From NCBI GenBank assembly GCA_003988855.1, contig QYAI01000034.1, forward strand, positions 152,646 through 216,645: a stretch of 64,000 bases of DNA, written 5' to 3'. Both the position numbers and the translations under genes were made by a program. This document shows positions 12,217-23,200 of this stretch, piece after piece. Source of the stretch: Arachnopeziza araneosa. Its lineage: Eukaryota; Ascomycota; Leotiomycetes; Helotiales; Arachnopezizaceae. The notes below the pieces were generated by a model. The model did no database searches, was not told the origin of the DNA, and was given only the letters and a program-made list of their open reading frames with translations. How positions within the stretch are numbered: the stretch's first letter is position 1; every line of letters starts with the position of its first letter.

Positions 12217-12468
12217 CAGGGCCTCTTCGGCATAGAAAAAAGAGGCTGAAATCAGCACGGTGCGCGAACACCAAATTCTACTATTAATACTACACTACAC
12301 CCAAAACAACCGTGAAATTGATAAGATGCAGTAAAAAGACTATTTTGGAAATGATCTCTCTTACTAGATTTGATTTCAAATGCATAGATGTTTTGATATC
12401 TATTTTTGAATTCAAGGTATCTAGGATGCCAAAATCGGCCCCTTATTTCCATGCCGAAGAGAGGGCCT
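12217..12468. mobile_element. MITE-like element with ~38-bp terminal inverted repeats
   Basis: The left end reads CTCTTCGGCATAGAAA and the reverse complement of the right end reads CTCTTCGGCATGGAAA; similarity extends over about 38 bp with some mismatches. The element is about 252 bp, AT-rich inside and non-coding. TA lies on both outer sides (12215-12216 and 12469-12470), which fits a Tc1/mariner-type target-site duplication. The homologous sequence at 29058-29174 lacks it and acts as an empty-site comparison. No transposase is present, so it would be non-autonomous. Confidence 0.7.
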
Positions 12469-12470
12469 TA

Positions 12471-12502
12471 TATGGAGGCTAAGCGAGGGTCACGTGCATG
12501 AC
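12471..12502. promoter_or_regulatory. Conserved 32-bp block with CACGTG box, copy A
   Basis: Identical at 31 of 32 positions to 29143-29174. It contains CACGTG at 12491-12496 inside the near-palindrome GTCACGTGCATGAC. It lies 450 bp upstream of the ATP-grasp start. CACGTG is a classical bHLH/bZIP binding core, but the block also belongs to a dispersed repeat, so shared regulation of ATP-grasp and PKS/NRPS is only a hypothesis. Confidence 0.4.
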
Positions 12503-12954
12503 CTGCTCCCGCAATATGCTTAGGTTTAGCACTCGCTCTGCATCTTACCTCTGTTAGGATTATGGGTCCTAGTAAGCACGTAAAGCTACGCTACCTATAT
12601 TAGACCATTAGGTACAGAGTTTACAAGCATTGCCTATATCCAATACAACCAGTATTACCGCTATATTTTCATGATTACTGCTAGCCCTGCACCCTCCTTT
12701 ACATCATATCCTTAACAATCTCAGACCTCAGCCCGGTCCCACCAGCGGAAGACGGCCAAACAGCAAAGGCAGCTAGAAAACTTGGGTTATCCCTACCCCG
12801 TAGCATAGCACCTTGGTGAATTTGTCCTATGTGGGTGTATGATGTACGGAGTATAAGTATATGGCCAAGGCCGCTGTTGAATGTGACGCAAGTTGCTGCA
12901 CGTGCTGTCCATCACGCAAGAAGCCCGTAGCTTTGCCGCCACTCACCTTCCATC

Positions 12955-14403
12955 ATGGCGTGGCCGACTTTCAAACCGACGCTCCAACTCGATTTTACCA
13001 TTGACAGCATCGCCCGTGAGCACGAGTTAGGCGAGCTGGCCGTCTTTGCCCTTCTGCACTCTCCTCCATATAACATTGCCCCAGGCATTCCCCGCGACCG
13101 CAAGTATGCAGTGGACACGGTGCTGAGCTGGTACCAAGATCCTGAGGAATCTGCAAGACGTGAAAATGGGGACCAGTCGCTGAATGCTTACTCGCAATCG
13201 GTCCTCCAGCTCTGTGGACCGACACGCTACCTCGCCTTCTCGAGCGGCGGCTCTGGCAAGTCATATGGCTACGCAGACCCTGACATGCACCAGTTTGCGT
13301 CGTCGCAACTCGTCACGGAGCAGCGCCCCGATGTACGCTTCATCAACGCTGACAACGCGGTTGGGCCGGCCTTGCTTGCATCCATCTCGCCCCAGCAAAA
13401 GTTCTACAGCTGCGTCGCCCACGACTTCCAGGACGAACTTCCCCTGCTTGTGGAAAACTCGGTCATGTGGCGGCTCGAGTGCAAATCCTTCCTCCAAGAG
13501 ACAGATGGCTTGCACACCCCTAGAGGCGAACTGCTTGCTATTGACGTGGGCAAGACAGCGGCCAAGGACGATGTTATGAGATCTGGTGGCGAGCTGGTCT
13601 CCTTTGAGGAGTTTCAGCAGCGACTTCGGCACTGGACGCTGCCAGTCGTCGTGAAGCTGACTGGTGGGATGAGCGGCTCTAACTTCATCCTGCGCACAGA
13701 TGAGGCGCGAGAGGAGTGTGTCAAGGCCTTGGAGGAGCGATTACAGCAATATCGTCGGCCAGAACATGCGCCATTCACCGGAGACAGACTGGGAGTCCTC
13801 ATCCAGGAGCTCAAAGATGTCGAGGAGAGCTTCTGTGTGAACTTTTGCGTTCCTCGAAATGGGGATGCCTTCATCCTCGGCGTGGCCGAACAGATACTGG
13901 GCGAAAATTGCTCGTGGGCGGGGGCACGGATTGACTATTCCGGACAGGACGCTCTCAAGCAGCGATTCCAGCCTCAAATTCTCCAGCTGGCTGCAAAGAT
14001 GCGCAATGAAGGCTTTGTGGGTGTAGCCGGCGTGGACATCGTCTGCTCTCCTTCTGACGAGACCGGGTGGCTGGTTGATATCAACCCCCGCATCAACGGA
14101 AGCCTGATCCTCCCGGCATGCCAAACCCACTTCACGAGCCTGGGTTACAACTGGGCCACAGTTGCATGGTTGCCCTTCCCTGGTCCTCCACGCATTTTAG
14201 CCCAGCATCTCGCGGAGCTGCAGACCACGAGGGGGATGGTTTTAAAGGCCTTCTCTGAGAGAGCAGATGGTAATACCATCGCCATGCTTATCATAGGGGC
14301 CGCGGACCGTGAAGACGTTCTGAAAGCTCCAATGGAGCTTTTCCCCAAGTTGGGACAACTGGTGGCGGAAAGGGCTGCAAAGGAAAATGGGTCGCAGCAG
14401 TGA
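12955..14403 (+). CDS. ATP-grasp ligase of the metabolite cluster
   Basis: Single-exon gene, 482 residues from the ATG at 12955. ATP-grasp enzymes join a carboxylate, activated as acyl phosphate, to an amine, thiol or other nucleophile. The fold is indicated by the lysine and glycine-rich loop in VVVKLTGGMSGSNF (about residue 230-245), by a GFVGVAGVDIV strand, and by the metal-binding end LVDINPRINGS (D375, N377, N381). The N-terminal 200 residues are a pre-ATP-grasp region with no assignable substrate pocket. It is not a D-Ala-D-Ala ligase or carbamoyl-phosphate synthetase by length or layout; stand-alone ATP-grasp ligases of this kind occur in fungal clusters. It opens the cluster, convergent with the P450. 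Plausible jobs are making an amide or activating an unusual acid for the NRPS/PKS product. The substrate is unknown. Confidence 0.8.
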   Translation: MAWPTFKPTLQLDFTIDSIAREHELGELAVFALLHSPPYNIAPGIPRDRKYAVDTVLSWYQDPEESARRENGDQSLNAYSQSVLQLCGPTRYLAFSSGGSGKSYGYADPDMHQFASSQLVTEQRPDVRFINADNAVGPALLASISPQQKFYSCVAHDFQDELPLLVENSVMWRLECKSFLQETDGLHTPRGELLAIDVGKTAAKDDVMRSGGELVSFEEFQQRLRHWTLPVVVKLTGGMSGSNFILRTDEAREECVKALEERLQQYRRPEHAPFTGDRLGVLIQELKDVEESFCVNFCVPRNGDAFILGVAEQILGENCSWAGARIDYSGQDALKQRFQPQILQLAAKMRNEGFVGVAGVDIVCSPSDETGWLVDINPRINGSLILPACQTHFTSLGYNWATVAWLPFPGPPRILAQHLAELQTTRGMVLKAFSERADGNTIAMLIIGAADREDVLKAPMELFPKLGQLVAERAAKENGSQQ

Positions 14404-15223
14404 TTAATTGTGAAGAGCCCCACGAGATACATGAATCAAATCGCAGGAACATACAAAGTAAATAGGAAGAAAATCAATGCGTTTCTTAAGGCTAGCTTTA
14501 GGCAGAAATTCACCAAGATTTCTCAAGATTTCTCTTACTTCCTCTTCATCTCTAGGTCTTGGATAGACTTAGGATTAGGTCATGGGCCTAAAGTATAGGG
14601 TTCACAAGCAGCGGACAAGTGTGAGGCGCGAAGGTGATGGATTGGTCTCCCTTGGTGATTGCACGAGAAGAGCTATCTATCTAGCGTGTACCGAGTAGGT
14701 GCACACAACACCTAGGGATTGGTGGTAGAAGGTTGAAGTATGAGAGATGCTATCTACAGGTGGTGTGCCTCACTACATGTGTCCTTCATCCACCTCACAT
14801 CCATTACATTTGCATGGTTTCCATGAAGACAACCCTTGCTTCAACATCCCGCATGAGCCGGTTTCGTCCTCTGAGAGCATTTAGAACATATGGTCTTTGG
14901 CGTTCACAGAATGGTTTGAATAATTGGCAGGTTTCAGCGACGGATACACGGCCACCCTATATGAATGAGATAGATATCAGAAGGCATGTTTGATAGCTTG
15001 GATGGAAGATATCCACGACACTCCTCTGTTTCACAACAGAGACAGGCTGGATGGCCTCGTATTGGTTACTGGTAGATGGATGGGACTTTTTCTCAACGCG
15101 AGGGGGAATATTACCTCGTGGAAATAGCGTGTGGAAGACTTGGAATGAATAGTGGAAACTAGATGTCTCATCAATGACATTTTGCACATGTGATGGCGCG
15201 ACGATGCAGAGCTTCTAATTAGA
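14404..15223. other. Convergent intergenic region, no supported gene
   Basis: Lies between the 3' ends of the ATP-grasp gene (+) and the P450 gene (-), so it should hold two terminator regions. Frames up to 86 codons appear in both strands but have no domain or consistent coding character. No repeat was noticed. Confidence 0.4.
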
Positions 15224-17017
15224 TTACTCCCGGATCCTAAACCTGACAAATGGTCCCGTTTTCTGTCCACTGACGTGATCCTTGAGTAAAAAGGGCTCGG
15301 CTACCATACTTTTACTCTGCCAAGCTTCTTCGTCCCGGCCAGTGGGACAGAAATCAAACTGGTAGAAAAGAGTGGCCAGGATCAACATGAGCTCATGGAG
15401 CGCAAGTGGCTTACCGACGCAGCTCCTTGGGCCGGCACCGAACGGATTGTAAGCCGCTGTCATGGTCTCTGCGGACGCAGACGTGTCGCCACCGGACCTC
15501 AGCCAGCGATTGGGGTCGTAGCTCCAGGGCTTGGGGAAGTAAGCTGCGTTGTGATGCAGGCTGTGGACGGCTATCCCAACGTCGTAGCCAGCGGGGATCG
15601 GAATCCCGTCGATGACGGCGCCTCCTTGGTCCACCTCTCGCCAGAGCGTGCCGCCAGCTGGGGGCGCCATGCGGAGGGCCTCGTCGATGCAAGCCCGGAG
15701 GTAGACACAAGAATTGAGCGTCGGGCCCATGCGGATCTCGTCTATACTTTTGAATCGGCTCCTCAACTCCTTCATGGCCTCGTCGTAGCATATAGGAGAA
15801 GAACCAACATAGTGCAGGGTTGCCGCCAGCGTAGTGGAAGTTGTGTCAGAGCCTACAAATCAGTCAACCTCATAGCCATCTAAGCAATGACGCGTCCAGC
15901 CTATGAATGGAAGTGTAAGGAGAGAACACGGAACTTCATACCCGCCACAATCATGGTCGCTGTCTCAGTGCTCAGTTCAGTAAAGTCCAGGCCCTTGCCG
16001 GTGTCGGGATCTTTGGCGTCTTGGATATATGAGAAGATGTCCCTCTGTTTTGTCTTGTTCTTCAGACGAATGCCCAGTAGAATTCGAATAAACTTGACGA
16101 ATCTGTCCCGAGCCTTGATAGCCCGCAGGAACATTGGTCTCTGCAATGCTTTGATGGATAGCTCGGGGGCCTGAGCTATTACCCCGAGCCGCACATTGTG
16201 ATCCGCAATCGCGCCGATGACATAGCGGAATTTTTCGTCCTCGACGGTATTGTACTGCGCACTAAACACAACATCGGCCATGATATCAAAAGCTAGATAG
16301 TCAGCTGTTGACAGGCCAGCATCAGCCAAGCTCAGCTCGCATAGGACCCCGGCCCAGGTGTAGACTCACAATAACGGCCCATATCCTTCGGTTCAGACCA
16401 TCCGTCTTCCCCCAAGGACTTGCGTATGGCATCGCTCAGCCGCTGAATCTTTTCAACCATCTTCGGCTCGAAGGAGCGCATGTTGGCTTCAGAAAACGCC
16501 TGGCTCACAACGCGTCTTCTTTTGCCGTGCAACACCTTGTCCCGCATCGTCAGTGAATTCGCCGCCTGGTGCGCCAACATCAGGTACGTCTTTGACTTGA
16601 TGGTGTTGGCGCGATGGGAATATATATCCGTCACAGCTTGCGCTGAGTTGAAGAGAACGCGATCCGGTGCGTAGCGTACATACTTCCCTGCCCTCGTCAA
16701 CGAAAATGCTCTTGAGTATATTCAACGAGAGGTCGATCCCTAGAGTCTCTCTTACCGTATCTCTCATGGCATCGTAAAATGTCTTCGCGGATGGTTCCCT
16801 GCCAAGCGTGATAGGCAGCGTGGAAATTGCTTATTTTTGCTAGAGCAGGGCCCGGAAAGCGAGCCAAAGGGTGGAAGAAGATGCGATATACGCAAACTGT
16901 AGTAGCATAGATTGCGATGAGTGCAACGAGCTTGGGTAGAAGATTGATAGTATAGGGCCATCCCCGGGCCCAAATGGGGGGGAGATGGTCAGGGTGCAGA
17001 TTCGTAGCAGGATCCAT
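15224..17017 (-). CDS. Cytochrome P450 monooxygenase
   Basis: Haem-thiolate monooxygenase anchored in the ER membrane, expected to hydroxylate or otherwise oxidise the cluster product. Four exons on the minus strand: 17017-16756, 16687-16370, 16304-15942 and 15852-15224, totalling 523 residues, a typical P450 length. The introns are 68, 65 and 89 bp; all phases join and restore family motifs such as HERYG-KYVRYAP at the first junction. Visible motifs are an N-terminal hydrophobic anchor (about residues 20-45) followed by FFHPLARFPGPALAK, an I-helix with SDTTST, ExxR in DEALRMAPP, a WSYDPNRWL stretch, and the haem loop NPFGAGPRSCVGKPLA with the Cys ligand. No damage seen. It diverges from the MFS gene across 1.1 kb and is convergent with the ATP-grasp gene. 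I would not assign a CYP family by eye. Confidence 0.9.
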
Positions 17018-18117
17018 CACTTGACCGTCGATACTCCTCCAAGAAAGACTCCGAGTGAGTTGGGAGTGTTGTAAAAGACAGAAGCATACTAAAAAGGCAC
17101 CTGATTTCCTTTTCTAGTTAAATTTCTGTAAACTAACACTGTATCTGGGGGGGCCATTTCCCCGCACAAGGGCTGTACCTGATCCGCGGAAACGATCAAA
17201 ATTACAGACTAAATACGGTATAGCCTGATTTTACTAAAAGAGAGGTACAAGGAGTGATACTTCGTACGGGTGCCTAGGGCTTATTACGGCAGGTAAGATC
17301 GGTCCAAGGATGCCTAGGGTTTATTACCAGGGGCAATGTTGGAGGCAGCGTCGGATGGAGGAGGACAAGGGAGTCTATATTGTAATACCGGCTGCTTATC
17401 ACAACATACACAGCAATTAAGGCTATATGACGTTCCAAGGGATATGTAACTCCAAGGTGACAGAATCCTTAGCTCTCATTATGATATTTAAATACATCAT
17501 TTACAGTCTTACTCATCAGCAAGATAAAATTCTCCACTCCGTAGAAGAGCGGTTAAACACCCTGGTCGGGAACGAGAGGAAGGAGACACTTGGTCGGTAC
17601 TTTGGGGTGAAAACATGAATTGATCTCAGCTGTGATTCCGTTTTAGGAAGCAGGCGGAAGGCACAGCTGGTTTTTGACAAGCATGTAAATGTATCTTTCC
17701 GAGCTTCTCCTCTTGACGTAATAAATAGGTCTATTTTTCAGAGAACACAGGGGGCGTCTTTCGCCATCCGCGAGGAGGGCAGGGAATATTCGGATCTAAT
17801 TATAGTTGGAACGGCGCTGCTCGAAGAGATGCTCACGAAGCGGTTACGGTGTGCACGCAGACATTATTTTGACACCGTCTTCTGTACGGATTAATTACCG
17901 GCTGCACTCTTCAACTTCTTTTCGTGCTGTTTTTCACCCTACTGAGGTAGCAGCTTACTCGCCCGCTCCTCTAGCGTTGCTTCCCGATGTCGTCTCTTTC
18001 TTCCTCGCTTCATCCCGCCGTCTCTTCGTGTTTTCTGTAAATACGGCATGCGGAATCGTGTCTGCCATCGCCCGCTCTGCTGCGACTCGAAGATGCAAAG
18101 AAGGTAGAAGGTCGACC
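17018..18117. promoter_or_regulatory. Divergent promoter region of P450 and MFS genes
   Basis: 1.1 kb between two divergently transcribed cluster genes, so it must hold both promoters. It contains a repeat fragment at 17145-17183 shared with 29212-29252, and a short direct repeat of TGCCTAGGG (near 17,271 and 17,309). I found no convincing palindromic CGG(n)CCG site of a zinc-cluster regulator. Confidence 0.5.
17145..17183. repeat. Dispersed repeat, fragment C
   Basis: A stretch with CTGGGGGGGCCATTTCC and a GGGCTGTACCTG-like word aligns with 29212-29252 (TAGGGGGGGCCATTCTCC, then GGGACTGTACATGG). It is short and diverged. Together with copies A and B it puts the same repeat family in three intergenic regions of the cluster. 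Confidence 0.45.
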
Positions 18118-19876
18118 ATGAAGGAAGATGGCTCCAGCGTCCACACGGGCTTCCGGCTGTACGCCGTGTCGGTCGTGTTGGCGCTTTCGGTTCTGATGGT
18201 TGGGCTGGTGCGTCTGCTGCCCCTTTCCCTCGTCAATTTGGTCTCTCTGGATCATCGTGGTGCGAGAGCCTCTGACTGACGTCGTCGCGGAACAGGATGC
18301 GAGCATTGTTGCCACGGCGAATCCAAAAATCACAGACTATTTCAACTCCCTTGCCGACGTCGGCTGGTACGGGTCTGCCTTGTAAGAACGCGAAGCATCT
18401 TTGATGGCACCATCGCTGACCTCTGATGACAGCCAGTTGACAGTCTGCGCCACCCAGCTGACATGGGGCAAGGTGTACCTGCTCTTCCCCGTCAAGCGGG
18501 TGTTCATGGGCAGCGTGATTCTTTTTGAGGTGGGTAGTCTGATATCGGCTGCCGCACCGACTTCGAACGCTTTCATTACCGGCCGCGCTGTGTCGGGCGT
18601 GGGTTCCGCTGGGATGACCGGCGGCTCTCTCCTGATTATTGCTCAGTGCGTGCCGTTGCCGCGTCGCCCCGCGTTCACTGCCATTCTCGGGTCCATGGAA
18701 GCCCTTGGCTACATCATGGGCCCGCTGCTTGGGGGTGCCATTACAGACACGGCCAACTGGCGATGGTGCTTTTGGATCAACCTCCCCGTCGGAGCCGTCA
18801 CCGCTGTCGTTATGGAAATTCTGCTCAAGCCACCTCGAAACACATCAACCGCGGCCTTCTCGTTGCCTGTCAGGGAAAAACTGAGGCGCTTTGACTGGTT
18901 CGGGGCTGTGACTGTTGGCCCGGCCATTCTCTCTCTGATTCTTGGTTTGCAGTGGGGTGGTTCTAAATATCCATGGAACGATGCCCGCATTATCGTAGCC
19001 CTCGTGGTCGGGATCATTCTGCTCATCATCTTCTTTGTCATCCAGACTCTCCTCTCGCCAGAAAAAGCAACTATCCCAGTCCGAGTACTGAAGTCGCGGA
19101 GCGTTGTTTTCGGGGCGCTGTTCTCCTTTTCCCTCTCCGCGGCACTCGCCATCTGGACTTACTACTTGCCCCTATGGTTCCAGGGCGTCAAGGGGGCATC
19201 CGCGCTCGACACCGGCGTCATGCTCCTGCCGGCCATCTTGGGTTTGGTGACAGGAGTCATCATTGGAAGCGTGCTCGTCACGCGGATCGGGTATTACACT
19301 CCCTTGGCTATCGTTTGCGGCCTCTTGACCCCCGTAGCTGCGGGATTGCTTACTACAATCAAAGTGGACACCCCCCAGCCTGTCTGGATTGGCTACCTCA
19401 TCTTCATCGGAATTGCGTGTGGCTTGGGGTTTCAGCAACCCCAGATCGCGGTGCAGACGGTCCTAGAGGACCAGGACGTGCCAGCCGGGACGTCACTTAT
19501 CTTCTTCTCGCAGAGTCTTGCAAGCGCCATCTTCATCTCGCTGGGGAATAGCATCTTCCTGAACCGCTTGATCGCCGTTCTCAGGGTCACGGCTCCTGCG
19601 CTGAGTTCCGCAACATTGCTGTCACACGGCGCCACGACCCTGAAGACAGCCGTTTCAGCCCAGCTGCTGCCCGCTGTTCTGGCCGCCTACGACGACGCAA
19701 TTGACCACGTCTTCTATGCCGCGCTGGCCATGTCTGGATTGGCAGCCTTTCTTGCGTGGGGGATGGAATTTAAATCAATCAGGGCAGGTAAGAATGCTCA
19801 GAAACAGCCTGGGAGGTCCTTGGCGTTATCTGACATTCAGTCACTGCCGCTCGACGAGTTACAGATGTTCGAGTAG
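18118..19876 (+). CDS. MFS transporter, 14-TM DHA-type exporter
   Basis: Plasma-membrane proton-driven exporter, probably for export of and self-protection against the cluster product. Three exons: 18118-18207, 18296-18381 and 18433-19876, giving 539 residues. The introns are 88 and 51 bp; the second junction restores GWYGSAFQLTVCATQL. Motifs: the first TM helix ends in VLMVGLDASIVATA (motif D1-like), GKVYLLFPVKRVFM corresponds to motif A, and a GPLLGGAIT segment to motif C, followed by WRWCFWINLPVG, the hallmark of the 14-TM drug:H+ antiporter group. Hydrophobic helices continue to about residue 505 and the tail is cytosolic and Ser/Gln-rich. No lesions. It is divergent from the P450 and convergent with the PKS. 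Confidence 0.9.
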
Positions 19877-20293
19877 TCTGGACGAAGAGGGCTACAACTC
19901 GCGAGCAAGTTGTGAATATCTACATGGAGAATATACTAGAGAGAACTGTAGTTTTAACAATTGCTGTTAGATTAAACTATTTACTATTTATTTTTATAGA
20001 TTATATCACGCTAGCTCAATACTATAAAACAAGGGTAGGCTAGGTTTAATGAATACCTTTATCGTCCCAGCGCAGGGCTGGACGGTGTCTAGCTCTAAAT
20101 TGGGATTGGGTGATTTGCCGAGCCAATTGTAGAATTTAGCGAGAAGGTCCACGTGACGAGCTAGGCGATATCTAAGCACGCCGAGCTACTTCTCTCCCTA
20201 CAACGAACCATCACAAGAACACAATTTTTGCCCCAGATTCCATGAAAGTGGCTTTATTTGATTGAGACCTCTTTTACTCCATTTTCTACCCTC
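19877..20293. other. Convergent intergenic region, no gene
   Basis: Lies between the MFS 3' end and the PKS 3' end. The stretch 19,960-20,040 is AT-rich (possible polyadenylation region). A CCACGTGACG word occurs near 20,150. No coding frame is supported. Confidence 0.4.
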
Positions 20294-23200
20294 CTAGGAG
20301 CTGGTGTTACACCGCAGCATCAACGCCTGCGAAACGAGCTCTGCGAGAGCAAGGAGAGAAGCGCTCTGGATAATATCGAACGTCTTGAGTTCTACGGCCA
20401 ACTTTTGCCGTACCCAGTTGCGCAGCTCCATGGCCACCAGCGAATCCACGCCGATGCTGGCCAAGGACGTGTCCGGGTGCATATCCTCGGGCGGCTTCAG
20501 GAGGAAGCCCGAAAGAGCCATCCCAAGCACCGACGCCATCAATCGTTGCGTGTCCTCGGTGGCCAGCATTTCCGGAGACGAAGATGCCTGCGCAAGCAAC
20601 TCGCGCATATCATCATGCTGCGGAGATGCGCCGGTGGGAGCGTCGGTGTCGCTGGTCAGGTTCTGGTAGTAGCTCATCCGAGGATCGCGCTTCCAGGGCA
20701 GGCGTGCCCTCTTGTCTGAGAGTGACATTCCTGTCAAGACACCAATGATGATCTGACTCGAATTGATGTACCCTGCTGAGTAAAGATCAGGGGGCAACGG
20801 CCGGGACCTTTGTACGGCCAGTTGCACCGCATCAAGGACCTCCCAACTATGCAGCATGTAGGTACCGCTGTTGCGCATATAGGCTAACACGTCCGGGTTC
20901 TGTGAGACGTAGCCTGCGTCTCCAACGGCACCAAGGTCGATGACCGAGGCCGCAAGCCCGTGGGCATGTCGGTATTGCACGAAAGCGTCCACGTACGTGT
21001 TGGCGGCGCCGTAGTTGACTTGGCCCCATTGCCCAGCGATTCCGCTGTAAGAGCCGAACAGGACAAAGAAGTCGAGATCGGAGGGCAGAGCCTCGTGTAG
21101 GTTCAAAGTACCTTGCACCTTGGGCGGCATGACTGTGTTCCAGTCTTCGAAGGTCATGTTGGCCGCAGCAACATCCTTCAATACCAGCGACATGTTCATC
21201 ACACCCGCTATTGGAAACGAAGCCCCCTGGACCGCGGCTGCCACGTCGCTTTTGCTGCCTACACTGCCAGAAAAGACCTGTGTTTGGCACCCAAGGCTCT
21301 GCAGTTCTGCCAGAAAGTCTCGAGTTTCCGGATGCGAGTCCCCGGATCGAGCCAGGAAGATGAGATGCCGTGCCCCATGCTCGACCATCCATCCTGCGAT
21401 CACCTTGCCGAGACCACCCAGTCCCCCGACCAGCATGTAACTGCGATCGGAGCGGAACTTCAGATCGGGCCATGTCTTGACGGCCTGGAGGGTCTGCGGC
21501 TCATCCGGCATGTTGACAACCATCTTCCCAATATGCTGGCCTCCTTGCATGCTCCGGAAAGCCTCCTTGATCTCCGATGCATCAAATACTCGTGCCAGAG
21601 GCAATGGCTTGATGGCCCCGTCGTGGAGAAGCTTCATGCATCTTTGCAGGGCATCCAGGGCTTCTGCTGGCCGGTGAAGAAGGATGTGGCCCAGGTCGAG
21701 GCCCACGAAACCGCGGTTGAGTTCAAAGACATCCATGCTCAGCTTCGCGTGCCGTTGGAAGTCCCGCTTGCCGATCTCGATCATGACGCCAAACTCGGCT
21801 ACACATTTCCACGAGGCGTGAAGAAGCTCGCCTGCTAAGCTGTTGAGAACCAAATCCACTCCCCTGCCGTGAGTTGCCTTCATCACGTCGGCAGCAAACG
21901 AATCATCTCGAGAGTTGAAGATGTGTGAGGCCGGTATGCCGAATTCATCAACCAGGTAAGCGACCTTGGCCGCGTTTCCGACCGTACAGAAGACCTGGTT
22001 AAGGAGCGGCTTATGTTAGCAACAAAGACATGATAAGGGGGCCACACTGAAGAGTTCGGAGGCCGGCGGAAACCTGGATCCATCGGCGGGAGCTTACCTG
22101 GGCGCCGAGAGACAGAGCAATCTGAACAGCAGCAAGACCAACACCACCGCATGCCGAGTGAATCAATATAGTCTACGGGAGAGTGTCAGTCAGAAGTCTA
22201 CAACGTAAGTTGTGTAACGAGTGATAAAGGCTGCTCACCTGGCCCTTCTTCAAGTTTCCTCTGTCAACAAGACACATCATGGCCGTGGAATAAACGCAAG
22301 GAACGGCGGCGCCCTCCTCAAAAGTGAGATTTGACTCGAGCTTGACGCAGTGCGATGCGGGGAGATTCTTGTACGTAGTAAAGCAGCCGGGATACAGAGA
22401 GATAACGCGGTCGCCAATTTCCAAGCCGGTTACGGCGCTGCCCCGAGCCTCGACGATGCCAGCTACATCTCTGCCTATTTCCCCAAGATCGGCGTTGACA
22501 ATCGCCATGGCAATAAGAACATCTTTGAAATTCATTGCCACAGATTTCACTCGGATGCGGACCTCGTCTTCTTGCAGCTCGGGAACTGGCTGCTCTTCCC
22601 AGTGCATCGTATGGAGCAAACCTGGACTCCCGATTGCCAGGCTCTGAGTCTTCAGGGTGGCTGCTGTGTCCTCGTCGGCAGCTTGCTCTGTGAGTATCCC
22701 AGACCTGGTCTGCCAGTGCATGCGTGGGACATATACCAAGCCGTCAATGATGGCGTACTCCCAATCCACGTCCATGTCGTCCGACGGGGCTTCCCTGCGT
22801 GACGCCCTCTGGATTGCGGTAATACGGTCGATAGCTGTGTCGATGGGCGTCTTGTCGTCCAACTCGATGGTGTACATCTTTTGGTTCTCCTCCTGCCGGA
22901 GAGATCGAGCGAGGCCGAGGACCATGCCATTGCGCGGATCCTGGCAGTTGATCTGCGCCAGACCTGTCACCCAGAAAATGTTGCCCCTTGCAGCAAGGAG
23001 GTGACGGAAGATCTGCTGAAATGTTTCTTGCGGCATATCGTATAGGATGGGAGCTGGTTTGTCCAAAAAGCAGATGATGTCTCCCCCGTAATCAGGGATG
23101 GCAGATCCATGGCCAAAGAGGCACACGTTGACGTCGCTACCTTCTGCCTTGAGCCTCTCCTTCATCGCCTGCACGTGCGGTTCTTCCTCACAGTGACAGA

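Larger units (their letters stand above)
12152..12530. repeat. Dispersed repeat, copy A (interrupted)
   Basis: Matches copy B at 29058-29265. The left part starts with a GCACGAAAATGGCGTGC-like word shared with 29058 onward; the right part (12471-12502) is 31 of 32 bases identical to 29143-29174. Copy A is split by a 252-bp inverted-repeat element absent from copy B. Neither copy encodes anything recognisable. Probably an old non-coding mobile element relic. Confidence 0.65.
11322..12954. other. Repeat-rich gap on the left border of the cluster
   Basis: No gene. It contains the 133-bp tandem repeat, a dispersed repeat copy (12152-12530) split by a MITE-like element (12217-12468), and the upstream region of the ATP-grasp gene. 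A short TG run (TGTGTGTGTG) lies near 11,990. This gap separates conserved left-flank genes from the biosynthetic cluster. Confidence 0.6.

Noticed and set aside
15395..15883. Long frames on the + strand opposite the P450
   Set aside because: These are antisense shadows of the P450 coding exon; the minus strand carries the ExxR and haem motifs.
20847..21473. 208-codon alternative frame in the PKS KR region
   Set aside because: Shadow frame; the correct frame carries the KR NADPH motif and the active-site Tyr.
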